A stretch of 22,820 bases of DNA from an uncultured Collinsella sp. (lineage in GTDB: Bacteria > Actinomycetota > Coriobacteriia > Coriobacteriales > Coriobacteriaceae), in assembly GCA_902469555.1 (NCBI GenBank), contig CABRDB010000014.1:1-22820 (forward strand), read 5' to 3'. The translations under genes and the position numbers were made by a program. Of the stretch, positions 15,688-22,201 are shown one piece after another (position 1 is the stretch's first letter; every line of letters begins with the position of its first letter). The notes under the pieces are model-generated. The model was not told where the DNA came from. It saw only the letters and a list, made by a program, of their open reading frames with translations, and searched no databases.

Positions 15688-15723
15688 ATCTTATACATAA
15701 ATCTAAGTCTCTATATATAAGAT
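15688..15723. promoter_or_regulatory. 36-bp A/T-rich inverted repeat upstream of clpB
   Basis: ATCTTATACATA (15688-15699) and TATATATAAGAT (15712-15723) are inverted repeats with one mismatch around a 12-base spacer. The element lies about 80-115 bases before the clpB start in an otherwise G/C-rich region. The canonical HspR box (CTTGAG...CTCAAG) and the CIRCE element are both absent, so this is the best candidate for the stress-regulator site. The binding protein is not known. Confidence 0.5.
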
Positions 15724-15749
15724 TTTCTGAGTGTTCCCACGACATGCAA

Positions 15750-15784
15750 ACCACCACAAAGGGGACAGACACCTTTGTGGTGGT
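15750..15784. repeat. 35-bp ACCACCACAAAGG palindrome, copy 1
   Basis: ACCACCACAAAGG and its exact complement flank GGACAGACA. The element ends 8 bases past the stop codon of the minus-strand anchored protein gene (15793). It is one of five copies or part-copies between here and 18784. Confidence 0.9.
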
Positions 15785-15792
15785 CGCGGTCT

Positions 15793-16464
15793 CTACTCCT
15801 TCGCCGGACCCGTACTTCCCGATTCGACGGTCCAGGGCATCTCATCCTCGAACAGCCATGTACGGGCAGACCCACTATCGCGTGCAGCCTGCGGGTCAGG
15901 CAAGCAGGTCTGTTTATAGGCATCTTGGATACACTGGCCCATAAAATCGTTGAGCTCGGTCTGGTCGCCCTCCATGACATAGGCGACATCGCCGTCCATG
16001 ATGTAGATGCCCGGACCCTCATTGTCCTCGTAGCCCGGATCGTACGAGACATCACATAACTTTGCGCCGTTTGCAGTGTCCAGCTCGATGGAAGAGTGGC
16101 ATCCGCCAACCATGTCGTTCGCTTTTGCCCGATAGGACGCATATCCATACCAGCGCTTAAAGATTTTGCCCTTGAGCAGCTCGGACGCCCTGTCGATCAG
16201 ACCAGAATCCGTGGTATAGCGCATAGCCCCAAGCTGAATGCGTGGATAATTACTAATGCCCAGCGCAGCCGGTTGCTCATCAAAATCAACGGTAATGGTC
16301 TCAGGCTTGTCGTCGCCGGTCAGAAGTTCGACAGATTGAGTCACAGGCTTGACCACCGGCTCCGTCACCGCAGCAGGTAGAAATGCCATACCGACAGCGC
16401 CCGCGCCAACCACAGCGATCGCAAGCGCCAAGACAATCAATCCAATACGGGCAGGACTTCTCAC
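15793..16464 (-). CDS. Membrane-anchored protein, paralogue A
   Basis: About 223 residues with no family that I recognise. The GTG at 16462-16464 is chosen as start: it follows GAGGTG by 7 bases, as in the paralogue at 17908, while the upstream ATG at 16497 has no RBS. One N-terminal membrane helix (about 4-30, ARIGLIVLALAIAVVGAGAVGMAF) anchors an extracellular domain with TITVDFDEQPAALGISNYPRIQLGA, KGKIFKRWYGYASYRAK, KLCDVSYDPG, DNEGPGIYIMDGDVAYVMEGDQTE and a C-terminal QTCLPDPQAARDSGSARTWLF. Several of these blocks are near-identical to the protein at 17908-18555. Conserved Cys residues may form disulphides. It lies in a repeat-rich island and faces away from its paralogue. Function unknown. 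Confidence 0.82.
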   Translation of the reverse strand: MRSPARIGLIVLALAIAVVGAGAVGMAFLPAAVTEPVVKPVTQSVELLTGDDKPETITVDFDEQPAALGISNYPRIQLGAMRYTTDSGLIDRASELLKGKIFKRWYGYASYRAKANDMVGGCHSSIELDTANGAKLCDVSYDPGYEDNEGPGIYIMDGDVAYVMEGDQTELNDFMGQCIQDAYKQTCLPDPQAARDSGSARTWLFEDEMPWTVESGSTGPAKE

Positions 16465-16553
16465 AGCAAAGCACCTCACAATGCAAACCCGCGCCATTTG
16501 TCCTAATGATACCGCCGGCTAACACTATCACCAAAAGAAGCCGCGCGCTCCCC

Positions 16554-16588
16554 ACCACCACAAAGGGGACAGGCACCTTTGTGGTGGT
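16554..16588. repeat. 35-bp ACCACCACAAAGG palindrome, copy 2
   Basis: Identical arms to copy 1 (ACCACCACAAAGG and complement) around GGACAGGCA, followed by TTTCGAC. It lies between the divergent starts of the genes at 16464 and 16699. Confidence 0.9.
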
Positions 16589-16698
16589 TTTCGACGCTAA
16601 CGGTCGACCATCTCACGCCATGAGATTAAACTTGAATTGTTCTCTGAACATATCCATTTCTGCCTATCCTCAACAGCTCTTTGTCTCGAGGAGCGCAT

Positions 16699-17367
16699 AT
16701 GAAGCCGTCTCATTCCACCGGTCGCAACGTCATCGCCATTCTCGCCATACCCATCGTGATGCTCTTCCTTATCGTCATCACGCCCTTTTCTTTTGGTATC
16801 GCCTCGCCCTTCGATCTTTGCGGGATGATCGACGCCGGCTCGCGTGCCACCTCGCTCTCCTTTGTCTGCCGTGGCGTGTTCTACGAATATGCAATTCCCA
16901 CCGGAAGTTGGCAGTCCAAGTTACCGTTGCTCGGCAAGGTCGACGGATGCTCTCCTTATTTCTGCCTCGAACCTCAGACAATGAATTATCTGATCGACGA
17001 CCAGCCCCTTGACTCCATCACCCTCGCCTACGACTACGCACCAAACACCGATGAGCGCCACATGAACCAAGTCCTCGACAAGCTGCTTGGACAGTGCGGG
17101 CTCACCGCGGAAGCCGGTCGAACCATCTATAGCAACCAGAAATTAAAGCGAACAGAACTCCGCCGTGTCGGAAAAATCAAAGGGCGAAACGGGGCCGCCT
17201 ACTGGGATGCCTGGGCAACACGCGACAAGGGCGAATTCGGACACAGCACCTATATGGTCACTGTCTACACCAAAGACGGAATTAAGGACAATGTTGACGA
17301 TTTCGCGTCATCCAAACTCGGCATCCCCAAAACAACCAAACCCGCCAGCCCAGATGAAATTCTGTAG
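16699..17367 (+). CDS. Membrane-anchored hypothetical protein
   Basis: A 222-residue protein that I do not recognise. The ATG at 16699 is preferred over an in-frame TTG at 16681 because GAGGAG lies 5 bases upstream. One N-terminal membrane segment (NVIAILAIPIVMLFLIVITPF, about 10-30) is followed by an extracellular part with at least five Cys residues (FDLC, FVC, DGC, YFC, GQC) that could pair. Other blocks are DSITLAYDYAPNTDERHMNQVLDKLLGQ, KIKGRNGAAYWDAWATRDKG and STYMVTVYTKDG. Its size and layout (short tail, one helix, small cysteine-containing outer domain) match the paralogue pair on either side, but I see no clear sequence similarity. It is flanked on both sides by copies of the 35-bp palindrome. 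Confidence 0.78.
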   Translation: MKPSHSTGRNVIAILAIPIVMLFLIVITPFSFGIASPFDLCGMIDAGSRATSLSFVCRGVFYEYAIPTGSWQSKLPLLGKVDGCSPYFCLEPQTMNYLIDDQPLDSITLAYDYAPNTDERHMNQVLDKLLGQCGLTAEAGRTIYSNQKLKRTELRRVGKIKGRNGAAYWDAWATRDKGEFGHSTYMVTVYTKDGIKDNVDDFASSKLGIPKTTKPASPDEIL

Positions 17368-17420
17368 AGGTGCCCATTAACATGCCGCTCAACGATCACA
17401 ACAACATCGAGCTCGTCCCC

Positions 17421-17455
17421 ACCGCCACAAAGGTGCCTGTCCCCTTTGTGGCGGT
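17421..17455. repeat. 35-bp palindrome, copy 3 (inverted)
   Basis: ACCGCCACAAAGG and its complement flank TGCCTGTCC, which is the reverse complement of the GGACAGGCA spacer in copy 2, so this copy is inserted the other way round. Both arms carry the same compensating A-to-G/T-to-C change, so pairing is kept. Confidence 0.9.
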
Positions 17456-17543
17456 TTTCGACAAAAAGAAGCCGCCCCGATAACAGAGGCGGCATCAAGC
17501 AAGCCTATTTATTAGCGTCCCTCAAGACCCAACGAAAACGCAG
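17453..17543. repeat. 91-bp direct repeat, left copy
   Basis: This 91-base stretch recurs as a 90-base copy at 18782-18871, same orientation, with one missing A and two substitutions. It starts with GGTTTTCGAC, contains a GCCGCC/GGCGGC hairpin and ends with AACGCAG. Together the copies bracket the gene at 17908-18555. Confidence 0.92.
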
Positions 17544-17880
17544 CGATGGAATCGAGAACCGACAATAGCCCGTTCGCACAGATAGAGGCGGAGATTCAAG
17601 GTCAGAGTCCGGCTTAAACGGCTTAGCTATCGCACGTCACAACGTTCTCGTCGTCCTCCCTATCGTATTTATAGTGCTTACTGTGAAAATAGTGAGTTTA
17701 GTGAGAATAGTATCGCTCAAGACTCGTGAACTGAATTATTGACCTCTCGCCCAGAATGAGTGGGGCAAATATTCCTATTAGAGGTCAAATCGAAGCCCAA
17801 TAGGGCCTTTTCGCCCCGTCATTTCGACCGATCGCTTTCTTTTGAATATTGTCGTAAGCTGGTATCACTTATCTTAATGA
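17544..17880. other. Non-coding stretch before paralogue B
   Basis: No convincing gene in these 337 bases. It holds an inverted repeat TTGACCTCT/AGAGGTCAA (17739-17747, 17780-17788), short repeated AGTGARAATAGT-like words around 17680-17712, and an A/T-rich stretch after 17830 that probably includes the promoter of the next gene. I could not fix a -35/-10 pair with normal spacing. Confidence 0.5.
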
Positions 17881-17907
17881 ATGCATACTGTTTGCGAGGT
17901 ACCCGCC

Positions 17908-18555
17908 GTGAAACGCTCCACCTATATCGGCCTGCTCGTCTTAGCGTTTGCGATTACCGCAGTCGGCGTAGGAATTATCTATCTCGCATTTCTCCCTGCC
18001 TCGGCAACGCAGGCGGCGGTTGAAACCGTAAGCTACCCCATCGAAATCCTCACCGATATCGTCAAACCCGATTCGATCACCGTCGATTTCGACGGTACGC
18101 CCGCAGCGCTTGGGGTCAGTAACTATCCCCGAATCGAACTTGGAGCCACGCGCTATACCCAAGATGAGCAGCTTATCGGTAAGGCAACCAGTTTACTCAA
18201 AGGCAAGACGTTTAAGCGGTGGTACGGCGCCGCAACATATCGAGCCAAGAACGGCCAAATGGTTGGCGGGTATCATTCGACCCTTGAGCTCGATGCGGCA
18301 AACGGGAGCAAATTGTGCAACGTCTCATACGACCCCGGCTGCGTGGACAATGAAGGACCGGGGGTCTATATCTCGGATGGCGACGTAATCTACGTCATGG
18401 AGGGCGACCAGACGGCAGTCGTCGATTTTATGGATCGGTGTACCGAGGATGCCTACGAACAAACCTGCGAGCCCGATCCGCAGACAGCGCGCAACAGTGG
18501 CTCGGCACGCACTTGGCTATTTGACGATGAAATAACCTGGACCCCATCGAAATAA
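17908..18555 (+). CDS. Membrane-anchored protein, paralogue B
   Basis: A 215-residue protein clearly homologous to the minus-strand gene at 15793-16464: shared blocks include PAALG(I/V)SNYPRI, KGK(I/T)FKRWYG, MVGG, KLC(D/N)VSYDPG, DNEGPG(I/V)YI, YVMEGDQT and NSGSARTWLF-like ends. The GTG at 17908 (after GAGG, about 8 bases) fits the start of the paralogue; an ATG nine codons upstream lacks an RBS. An N-terminal membrane helix (about 5-30, STYIGLLVLAFAITAVGVGIIYLAF) anchors the rest outside the cell. Conserved Cys residues in KLC and QTC are kept in both copies. Bracketed by 91-bp direct repeats, which suggests that it arrived by duplication or could be lost by recombination. Function unknown. 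Confidence 0.85.
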   Translation: MKRSTYIGLLVLAFAITAVGVGIIYLAFLPASATQAAVETVSYPIEILTDIVKPDSITVDFDGTPAALGVSNYPRIELGATRYTQDEQLIGKATSLLKGKTFKRWYGAATYRAKNGQMVGGYHSTLELDAANGSKLCNVSYDPGCVDNEGPGVYISDGDVIYVMEGDQTAVVDFMDRCTEDAYEQTCEPDPQTARNSGSARTWLFDDEITWTPSK

Positions 18556-18566
18556 GGACCCGCCGG

Positions 18567-18586
18567 GCAGGCACCTTTGTGGTGGT
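18567..18586. repeat. 35-bp palindrome, right half only (copy 4)
   Basis: GGCAGGCACCTTTGTGGTGG matches the spacer and right arm of copy 2; the left arm is missing. It lies 12 bases after the stop codon of paralogue B. Without its left arm it cannot fold, so it is a decayed or truncated copy. Confidence 0.75.
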
Positions 18587-18607
18587 TTCGGCTCCGATGT
18601 TCCACTG

Positions 18608-18662
18608 TCTCGATCTGTAACATCTAGCGGCCCTTTTCGATCCTAGATGTTACAGATTGAGA
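18608..18662. repeat. CTGTAACATCTA inverted repeat, copy 1
   Basis: TCTCGATCTGTAACATCTA (18608-18626) and its complement (18644-18662, one mismatch) enclose a 17-base spacer. A related element follows at 18684-18746. No gene overlaps either. Confidence 0.85.
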
Positions 18663-18683
18663 TGAAATGATCGGCGGCGATCG

Positions 18684-18746
18684 TTTGTCTCAATCTGTAA
18701 CAACCGCTCGTCAAATAGGGGCCCAGATGTTACAGGTCGAGACAAA
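18684..18746. repeat. CTGTAACATCTA inverted repeat, copy 2
   Basis: TTTGTCTCAATCTGTAAC (18684-18701) and its complement (18729-18746, two mismatches) form a second element of the same family 21 bases after the first. The core (TCTCRATCTGTAAC) is shared; the spacer is longer and different in sequence. Confidence 0.85.
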
Positions 18747-18750
18747 CGGA

Positions 18751-18784
18751 ACCACCGCAAAGGCGCCTACCCCTTCATGGTGGT
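18751..18784. repeat. Degenerate 35-bp palindrome (copy 5)
   Basis: ACCACCGCAAAGG followed by CGCCTACCC and a decayed right arm ending CATGGTGGT. It runs directly into the right copy of the 91-bp direct repeat, just as copy 3 runs into the left copy. The duplicated unit therefore included part of the palindrome. Confidence 0.75.
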
Positions 18785-18871
18785 TTTCGACAAAAGAAGC
18801 CGCCCCGATAACAGAGGCGGCATCAAGCAAGTCTATTTATTAGCGTCCCTCAAGACCCAACGAGAACGCAG
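18782..18871. repeat. 91-bp direct repeat, right copy (90 bp)
   Basis: Copy of 17453-17543 with one A deleted in the poly-A run and two substitutions (C to T, A to G). It contains the same GCCGCC/GGCGGC hairpin. The distance between the copy starts is 1329 bp, the size of the unit that recombination would remove or duplicate. Confidence 0.92.
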
Positions 18872-18878
18872 AAATGTA

Positions 18879-18952
18879 GCCCGGGGCTTACCCTTTCCCG
18901 AACGCGACCCTCGCGAAGCGCGTGAGCGGGCGGGAAAGGGTAAGCCCCGGGC
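18879..18952 (-). terminator. Perfect 22-bp stem after the hydratase gene
   Basis: The arms 18879-18900 and 18931-18952 (starting GCCCGGGGCTTACCC) are perfect reverse complements over 22 bases around a 30-base G/C-rich loop. It starts 15 bases past the stop of the minus-strand hydratase. The following minus-strand sequence has only a weak T-run, so it may be a 3' stability hairpin or a dispersed repeat instead of a strict terminator. Confidence 0.7.
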
Positions 18953-18967
18953 GGACAATTAAGTGCG

Positions 18968-21268
18968 TTACTCGGCAGCGGCCTTGAACTTGTTGTAGTT
19001 GATCAGGCAGCCGGCCTTGACGATGGCACGCTCCTCTGCCGTCATATCGGCAATGTAGAGCTCAATCTGCTCGACCGCACCGTCGGCGCGCACCACGTAG
19101 GCGGCGATGTCCTTTAGGTCACCGTCGAGCGCGGCACGGATACCCGGCACAAAGACATAGTCGCCCACCTCAAAGCTGGGCTCGGCCTCCATCTGGAAGG
19201 GCACCATACCCCAGTTCATCACGTTGGAGCGATAGCGCTTGGTGGCGTACTCGTGGACGATGTTGGCCAGACCGCCGATCACGCGCTGACAGCTCGCGGC
19301 CTGCTCGCGGGCGGAACCGTCACCGGGCTTCTTGGCATAGAGCATGGAGCCGTACTCAGTCGCCTTGGCATCGGCCGCGACACCCGCGCCGACCAGCGCC
19401 TCAAACACGCCCGCAAGCTCGGCATCGAGTGCCGCCAGATCGCCTGCTGCCTCGCCGGCAACGCGGCGCTTCTCCACGGCGTCGACCTCCTTGGAGCGAC
19501 CCACGTAGGCCGGATCGCGACGGCTGAGCGTAAACTCGGCCAGGCCCAGCGGGTTGGAGCGGAAGGAGCTCGTCTCGCCCGAAGGAATGAGCTCGTCGGT
19601 CGTGGTGACCGGATCCATGATCTTGGAGCACACCTTGAGCAGGATATCGTCGCCGAGCGGCTCCATCGCGGGCCACGGCTTGATGTTGGGACCCTCGACC
19701 AGCTCGTCGGCAGGCTCCGCCTTGCCAAAGCCCCAGTACACGCGCTTTTTGTACGGCGCGTCGTCAAAGGTGTACTCGCAGGCCTCGTCCCAAGTCTCCT
19801 CGGGCAGGTCGGTCGCCGGCGTCAGGACGCCGCCGTTGGCAGCCGTCGCCGCAATGGAGCGGGCGTCCATCAGGGCCACGGCGCTCAGCTGGCCATTGCC
19901 CGGCTTGGAACCCTCGCGGTTGGGGAAGTTGCGCGTAGTGTGGCGGATCGAAAGGCCGTTGTTGGCGGGCGTGTCGCCGGCGCCGAAGCACGGGCCGCAG
20001 AACGCCGTGCGCACGATCGCGCCGGCCTCCATGAGGTCGTAGATGTAGCCGCGGCGTGTAAGCTCGAGTGCCACGGGCTGGCTCGTGGGATAGACCGACA
20101 GCGAGAACTCGCCGCAGCCGGTGTTGGCGCCCTTGAGCACGCGGGCAGCCTGGACCACGGAGTCGTAGTTGCCGCCCGAGCAGCCGGCGATAACGCCCTG
20201 CTGCACGTGCAGCTTGCCGTCGACGATCTTGTCGAGCAGGCTAAAGTGCGTCTTGCCCTCGCCGATCTTGGCGGCCTCGAGCTCCACCTCGTGCAGGATG
20301 TCCTCGAGGTTCTCGTTGAGCTCGTCAATCTCAAAGCCGTTGGAAGGATGGAACGGCAGCGCGATCATGGGCTTGATGCTCGACAGATCGACCTCGACGC
20401 AGCCGTCGTAGTAGGCGACATCGGCGGGCTTGAGCTCGCGGTAGTCGTCGCCGCGGCCGTGCATGGCCAAAAACGCGTGTGTGTCCTCGTCGGTGGCCCA
20501 GATGGAGGAAAGGCAGGTGGTCTCGGTGGTCATGACGTCGACGCCGTTGCGATAGTCAGTCGTCATGCTCGCGATGCCGGGGCCCACGAACTCCATGACC
20601 TTGTTCTTGACGTAGCCCTTGGCAAAGACGGCGCGGATGATGGCGAGCGCCACATCGTGCGGGCCGACGCCGGGGCGCGGAGCGCCCGTGAGGTAGATGG
20701 CGACGACGCCGGGATAGGCGACATCGTAGGTGTCGCGCAGCAGCTGCTTTGCCAGCTCGCCGCCGCCCTCGCCCACGGCCATGGTGCCCAGGGCGCCGTA
20801 GCGGGTGTGCGAGTCGGAGCCCAAGATCATCTTGCCGCAGCCGGCGAAGTTCTCACGCATAAAGGAGTGGATGACCGCAATATGGGGCGGAACGAAGATG
20901 CCGCCGTACTTCTTAGCAGCGGAAAGGCCAAAGACGTGGTCGTCCTCGTTGATGGTGCCGCCCACGGCGCACAGCGAGTTATGGCAGTTGGTGAGCACGT
21001 AGGGCAGCGGGAACTGCTCCATGCCCGAGGCACGCGCCGTTTGGATGATGCCGACAAAGGTGATGTCGTGGCTCGCCATGGCGTCGAAGCGGATCTTGAG
21101 CGCCTCGGGATCTCCGGACGTATTGTGTGCCTGGAGGATCGAATACGCGATGGTGCCACGCTTGGCATCCTCGGGCGTCTGCGTAATACCGCGCTCGGCA
21201 GCCTCGGCCGCAGGCACAACCTCGCTGCCGCCGCGCAGGTAGATGCCGTCCTCGTACAGCTTGACCAT
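18968..21268 (-). CDS. Aconitase-family hydratase (YbhJ-like)
   Basis: A 766-residue [4Fe-4S] hydro-lyase of the aconitase superfamily, nearest in size to the uncharacterised YbhJ hydratases. The three cluster ligands are visible: C363 in [10 protein letters not shown] and C424/C427 in [10 protein letters not shown]. The family motifs TNCHNSLC (93-100), GSDSHTR (150-156) and [10 protein letters not shown] (445-454) are present; the C-terminal swivel domain includes [13 protein letters not shown]. The substrate may be citrate or another tricarboxylate and cannot be told from sequence. Start: the ATG at 21266-21268 follows GGGAG and gives the family-like [14 protein letters not shown]; a frame extension to 21313 crosses a leader hairpin. 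Single gene, no other TCA-cycle genes nearby. Confidence 0.9.
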   Translation of the reverse strand: MVKLYEDGIYLRGGSEVVPAAEAAERGITQTPEDAKRGTIAYSILQAHNTSGDPEALKIRFDAMASHDITFVGIIQTARASGMEQFPLPYVLTNCHNSLCAVGGTINEDDHVFGLSAAKKYGGIFVPPHIAVIHSFMRENFAGCGKMILGSDSHTRYGALGTMAVGEGGGELAKQLLRDTYDVAYPGVVAIYLTGAPRPGVGPHDVALAIIRAVFAKGYVKNKVMEFVGPGIASMTTDYRNGVDVMTTETTCLSSIWATDEDTHAFLAMHGRGDDYRELKPADVAYYDGCVEVDLSSIKPMIALPFHPSNGFEIDELNENLEDILHEVELEAAKIGEGKTHFSLLDKIVDGKLHVQQGVIAGCSGGNYDSVVQAARVLKGANTGCGEFSLSVYPTSQPVALELTRRGYIYDLMEAGAIVRTAFCGPCFGAGDTPANNGLSIRHTTRNFPNREGSKPGNGQLSAVALMDARSIAATAANGGVLTPATDLPEETWDEACEYTFDDAPYKKRVYWGFGKAEPADELVEGPNIKPWPAMEPLGDDILLKVCSKIMDPVTTTDELIPSGETSSFRSNPLGLAEFTLSRRDPAYVGRSKEVDAVEKRRVAGEAAGDLAALDAELAGVFEALVGAGVAADAKATEYGSMLYAKKPGDGSAREQAASCQRVIGGLANIVHEYATKRYRSNVMNWGMVPFQMEAEPSFEVGDYVFVPGIRAALDGDLKDIAAYVVRADGAVEQIELYIADMTAEERAIVKAGCLINYNKFKAAAE

Positions 21269-21283
21269 ACTGTCTCCCACTCT

Positions 21284-21300
21284 GCCCGAAAGGCTCGGGC
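21284..21300 (-). promoter_or_regulatory. Leader hairpin of the hydratase gene
   Basis: GCCCGA (21284-21289) pairs with TCGGGC (21295-21300) around five bases, about 16 bases upstream of the start codon. Further upstream ACTTTA/TAAAGT (21369-21386) form a perfect 6-bp inverted repeat that could be an operator. Both are candidates only. Confidence 0.35.
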
Positions 21301-21418
21301 GCATAGCATACATTCATTCAATATCGTGCCATAGAACAGTTGCGAGTGGGTTGCGAATCTGCACGTTCACTTTATCTCGGTAAAGTAAAGGACGAGCCCC
21401 TTGCATCACTCTCCTAAC

Positions 21419-21523
21419 AAGGAGTGTCCCAAAGTGCCGGCACAAAAGGAACGTCCCCAAGTGCCAAATGCCGCAAGAATGTCCCCTTTGACTAGTCATT
21501 TAAGAACGTCCCCAATGACTACC
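21419..21523. repeat. Degenerate tandem GTCCC repeats
   Basis: Four related units of about 27-30 bases begin at about 21419, 21446, 21475 and 21502, each of the form AAGRAYGTCCCC plus a variable tail (AAGTGCC in the first two, TTTGACTAG and AATGACTAC in the last two). TGACTAGTCA at 21489-21498 is a perfect palindrome. No convincing gene overlaps. It lies upstream of the hydratase promoter. Confidence 0.7.
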
Positions 21524-21573
21524 CTGCCGTATCCGGAGCAAGGCAACGCCGCAGGTAGAGGACGGACAGCGAG

Positions 21574-21671
21574 CGACGTCCAGAGCGAACAAGTTGGCAT
21601 GAAAAAGGCAAGGCATAGACCTTCTGGTCATGCCTTGCCTTTTGAATGACAAATTGTCGCTCTGGACGTCG
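21574..21671. repeat. Nested inverted repeat around a terminator
   Basis: The 15-base arms CGACGTCCAGAGCGA (21574-21588) and the exact complement (21657-21671) enclose a second hairpin at 21603-21643. The bases between the two levels are also partly complementary. The total is 98 bp with near-continuous foldback. Confidence 0.85.
21603..21643. terminator. Bidirectional intrinsic terminator
   Basis: AAAAGGCAAGGCAT (21603-21616) pairs with ATGCCTTGCCTTTT (21630-21643), and GACC/GGTC pair within the loop. A-rich on the left and T-rich on the right, it can end transcripts from either strand; on the minus strand it would close the dnaJ-hspR unit. Confidence 0.85.
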
Positions 21672-21685
21672 AGCAGCGTCGGCCC

Positions 21686-21713
21686 GTTACGCGGTTTGGT
21701 AAAACCGCGTAAC
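21686..21713. terminator. Hairpin at the hspR stop codon
   Basis: GTTACGCGGTTT (21686-21697) and AAACCGCGTAAC (21702-21713) form a perfect 12-bp stem that touches the last base of the hspR stop codon. No T-run follows on the minus strand, so it looks like a 3' protective hairpin or a palindromic repeat. Confidence 0.65.
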
Positions 21714-22129
21714 TACAAATCCCCGCCGGCGCCCAGCAGCTTGCGCATGACTTGCTCGGGGTTAACTGAGCCGTCGCGCGGGGCCAGGGCGGTGATCTTC
21801 TTTTGCATCTTGTACTCGTGCAGCTCGTCCTCGAGCTGGCGTACGCGGGCGCGGAGCTTCTCGTTCTCGCGTTCGCGCTCCTCGGCACGCTCCTTCATAT
21901 CGAGGATGCGCACCACGCCGGCGAGGTTGATGCCCTCGTCGGTCAGTTGGTTGATGAGCTCCAGGCGCTCGATATCGGCACGCGAATACAGACGCGTGTT
22001 GCCGCCCGAGCGCTGGGGATTCACCAAGCCTTTGGACTCGTAGACGCGCAGAGTCTGCGGGTGCATGCCGGTCAGCTCGGCCGCCACGCTGATCATGTAC
22101 AGCGGTTTGTTCCTATTGTCCTCGGCCAT
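21713..22129 (-). CDS. hspR: MerR-family heat-shock repressor HspR
   Basis: A 138-residue MerR-type repressor that in other actinobacteria represses the dnaK operon and clpB. The MerR helix-turn-helix is at about 10-75: LYMISVAAELTGMHPQTLRVYESKGLVNPQRSGGNTRLYSRADIERLELI, which is characteristic of HspR (HPQTLRVYE). A charged coiled coil follows (about 78-110), then a short tail. It is downstream of a DnaJ gene, as in the actinobacterial dnaK-grpE-dnaJ-hspR order, with 72 bases between. The start follows an AGG-rich RBS (GGGGTCAGGTAGC). Its expected binding site is not seen in canonical form upstream of clpB in this window. Confidence 0.95.
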   Translation of the reverse strand: MAEDNRNKPLYMISVAAELTGMHPQTLRVYESKGLVNPQRSGGNTRLYSRADIERLELINQLTDEGINLAGVVRILDMKERAEERERENEKLRARVRQLEDELHEYKMQKKITALAPRDGSVNPEQVMRKLLGAGGDL

Positions 22130-22201
22130 GCTACCTGACCCCTTTCCGTCTCGTTATCGTCCATCATAAGCCCGTGGGCGCGGGCGTGCGCCGCGACCGC
22201 C

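Noticed and set aside
15750..18784. CRISPR array
   Set aside because: The repeats are palindromic, irregularly spaced by hundreds of bases, in both orientations and separated by genes; there are no short spacers and no cas genes.
19253..21334. Long plus-strand open frame (693 codons) over the hydratase
   Set aside because: Shadow of the aconitase-family gene.
21401..21649. 82-codon plus-strand ORF
   Set aside because: It consists of the GTCCC repeats and the nested inverted repeat, and has no good RBS.
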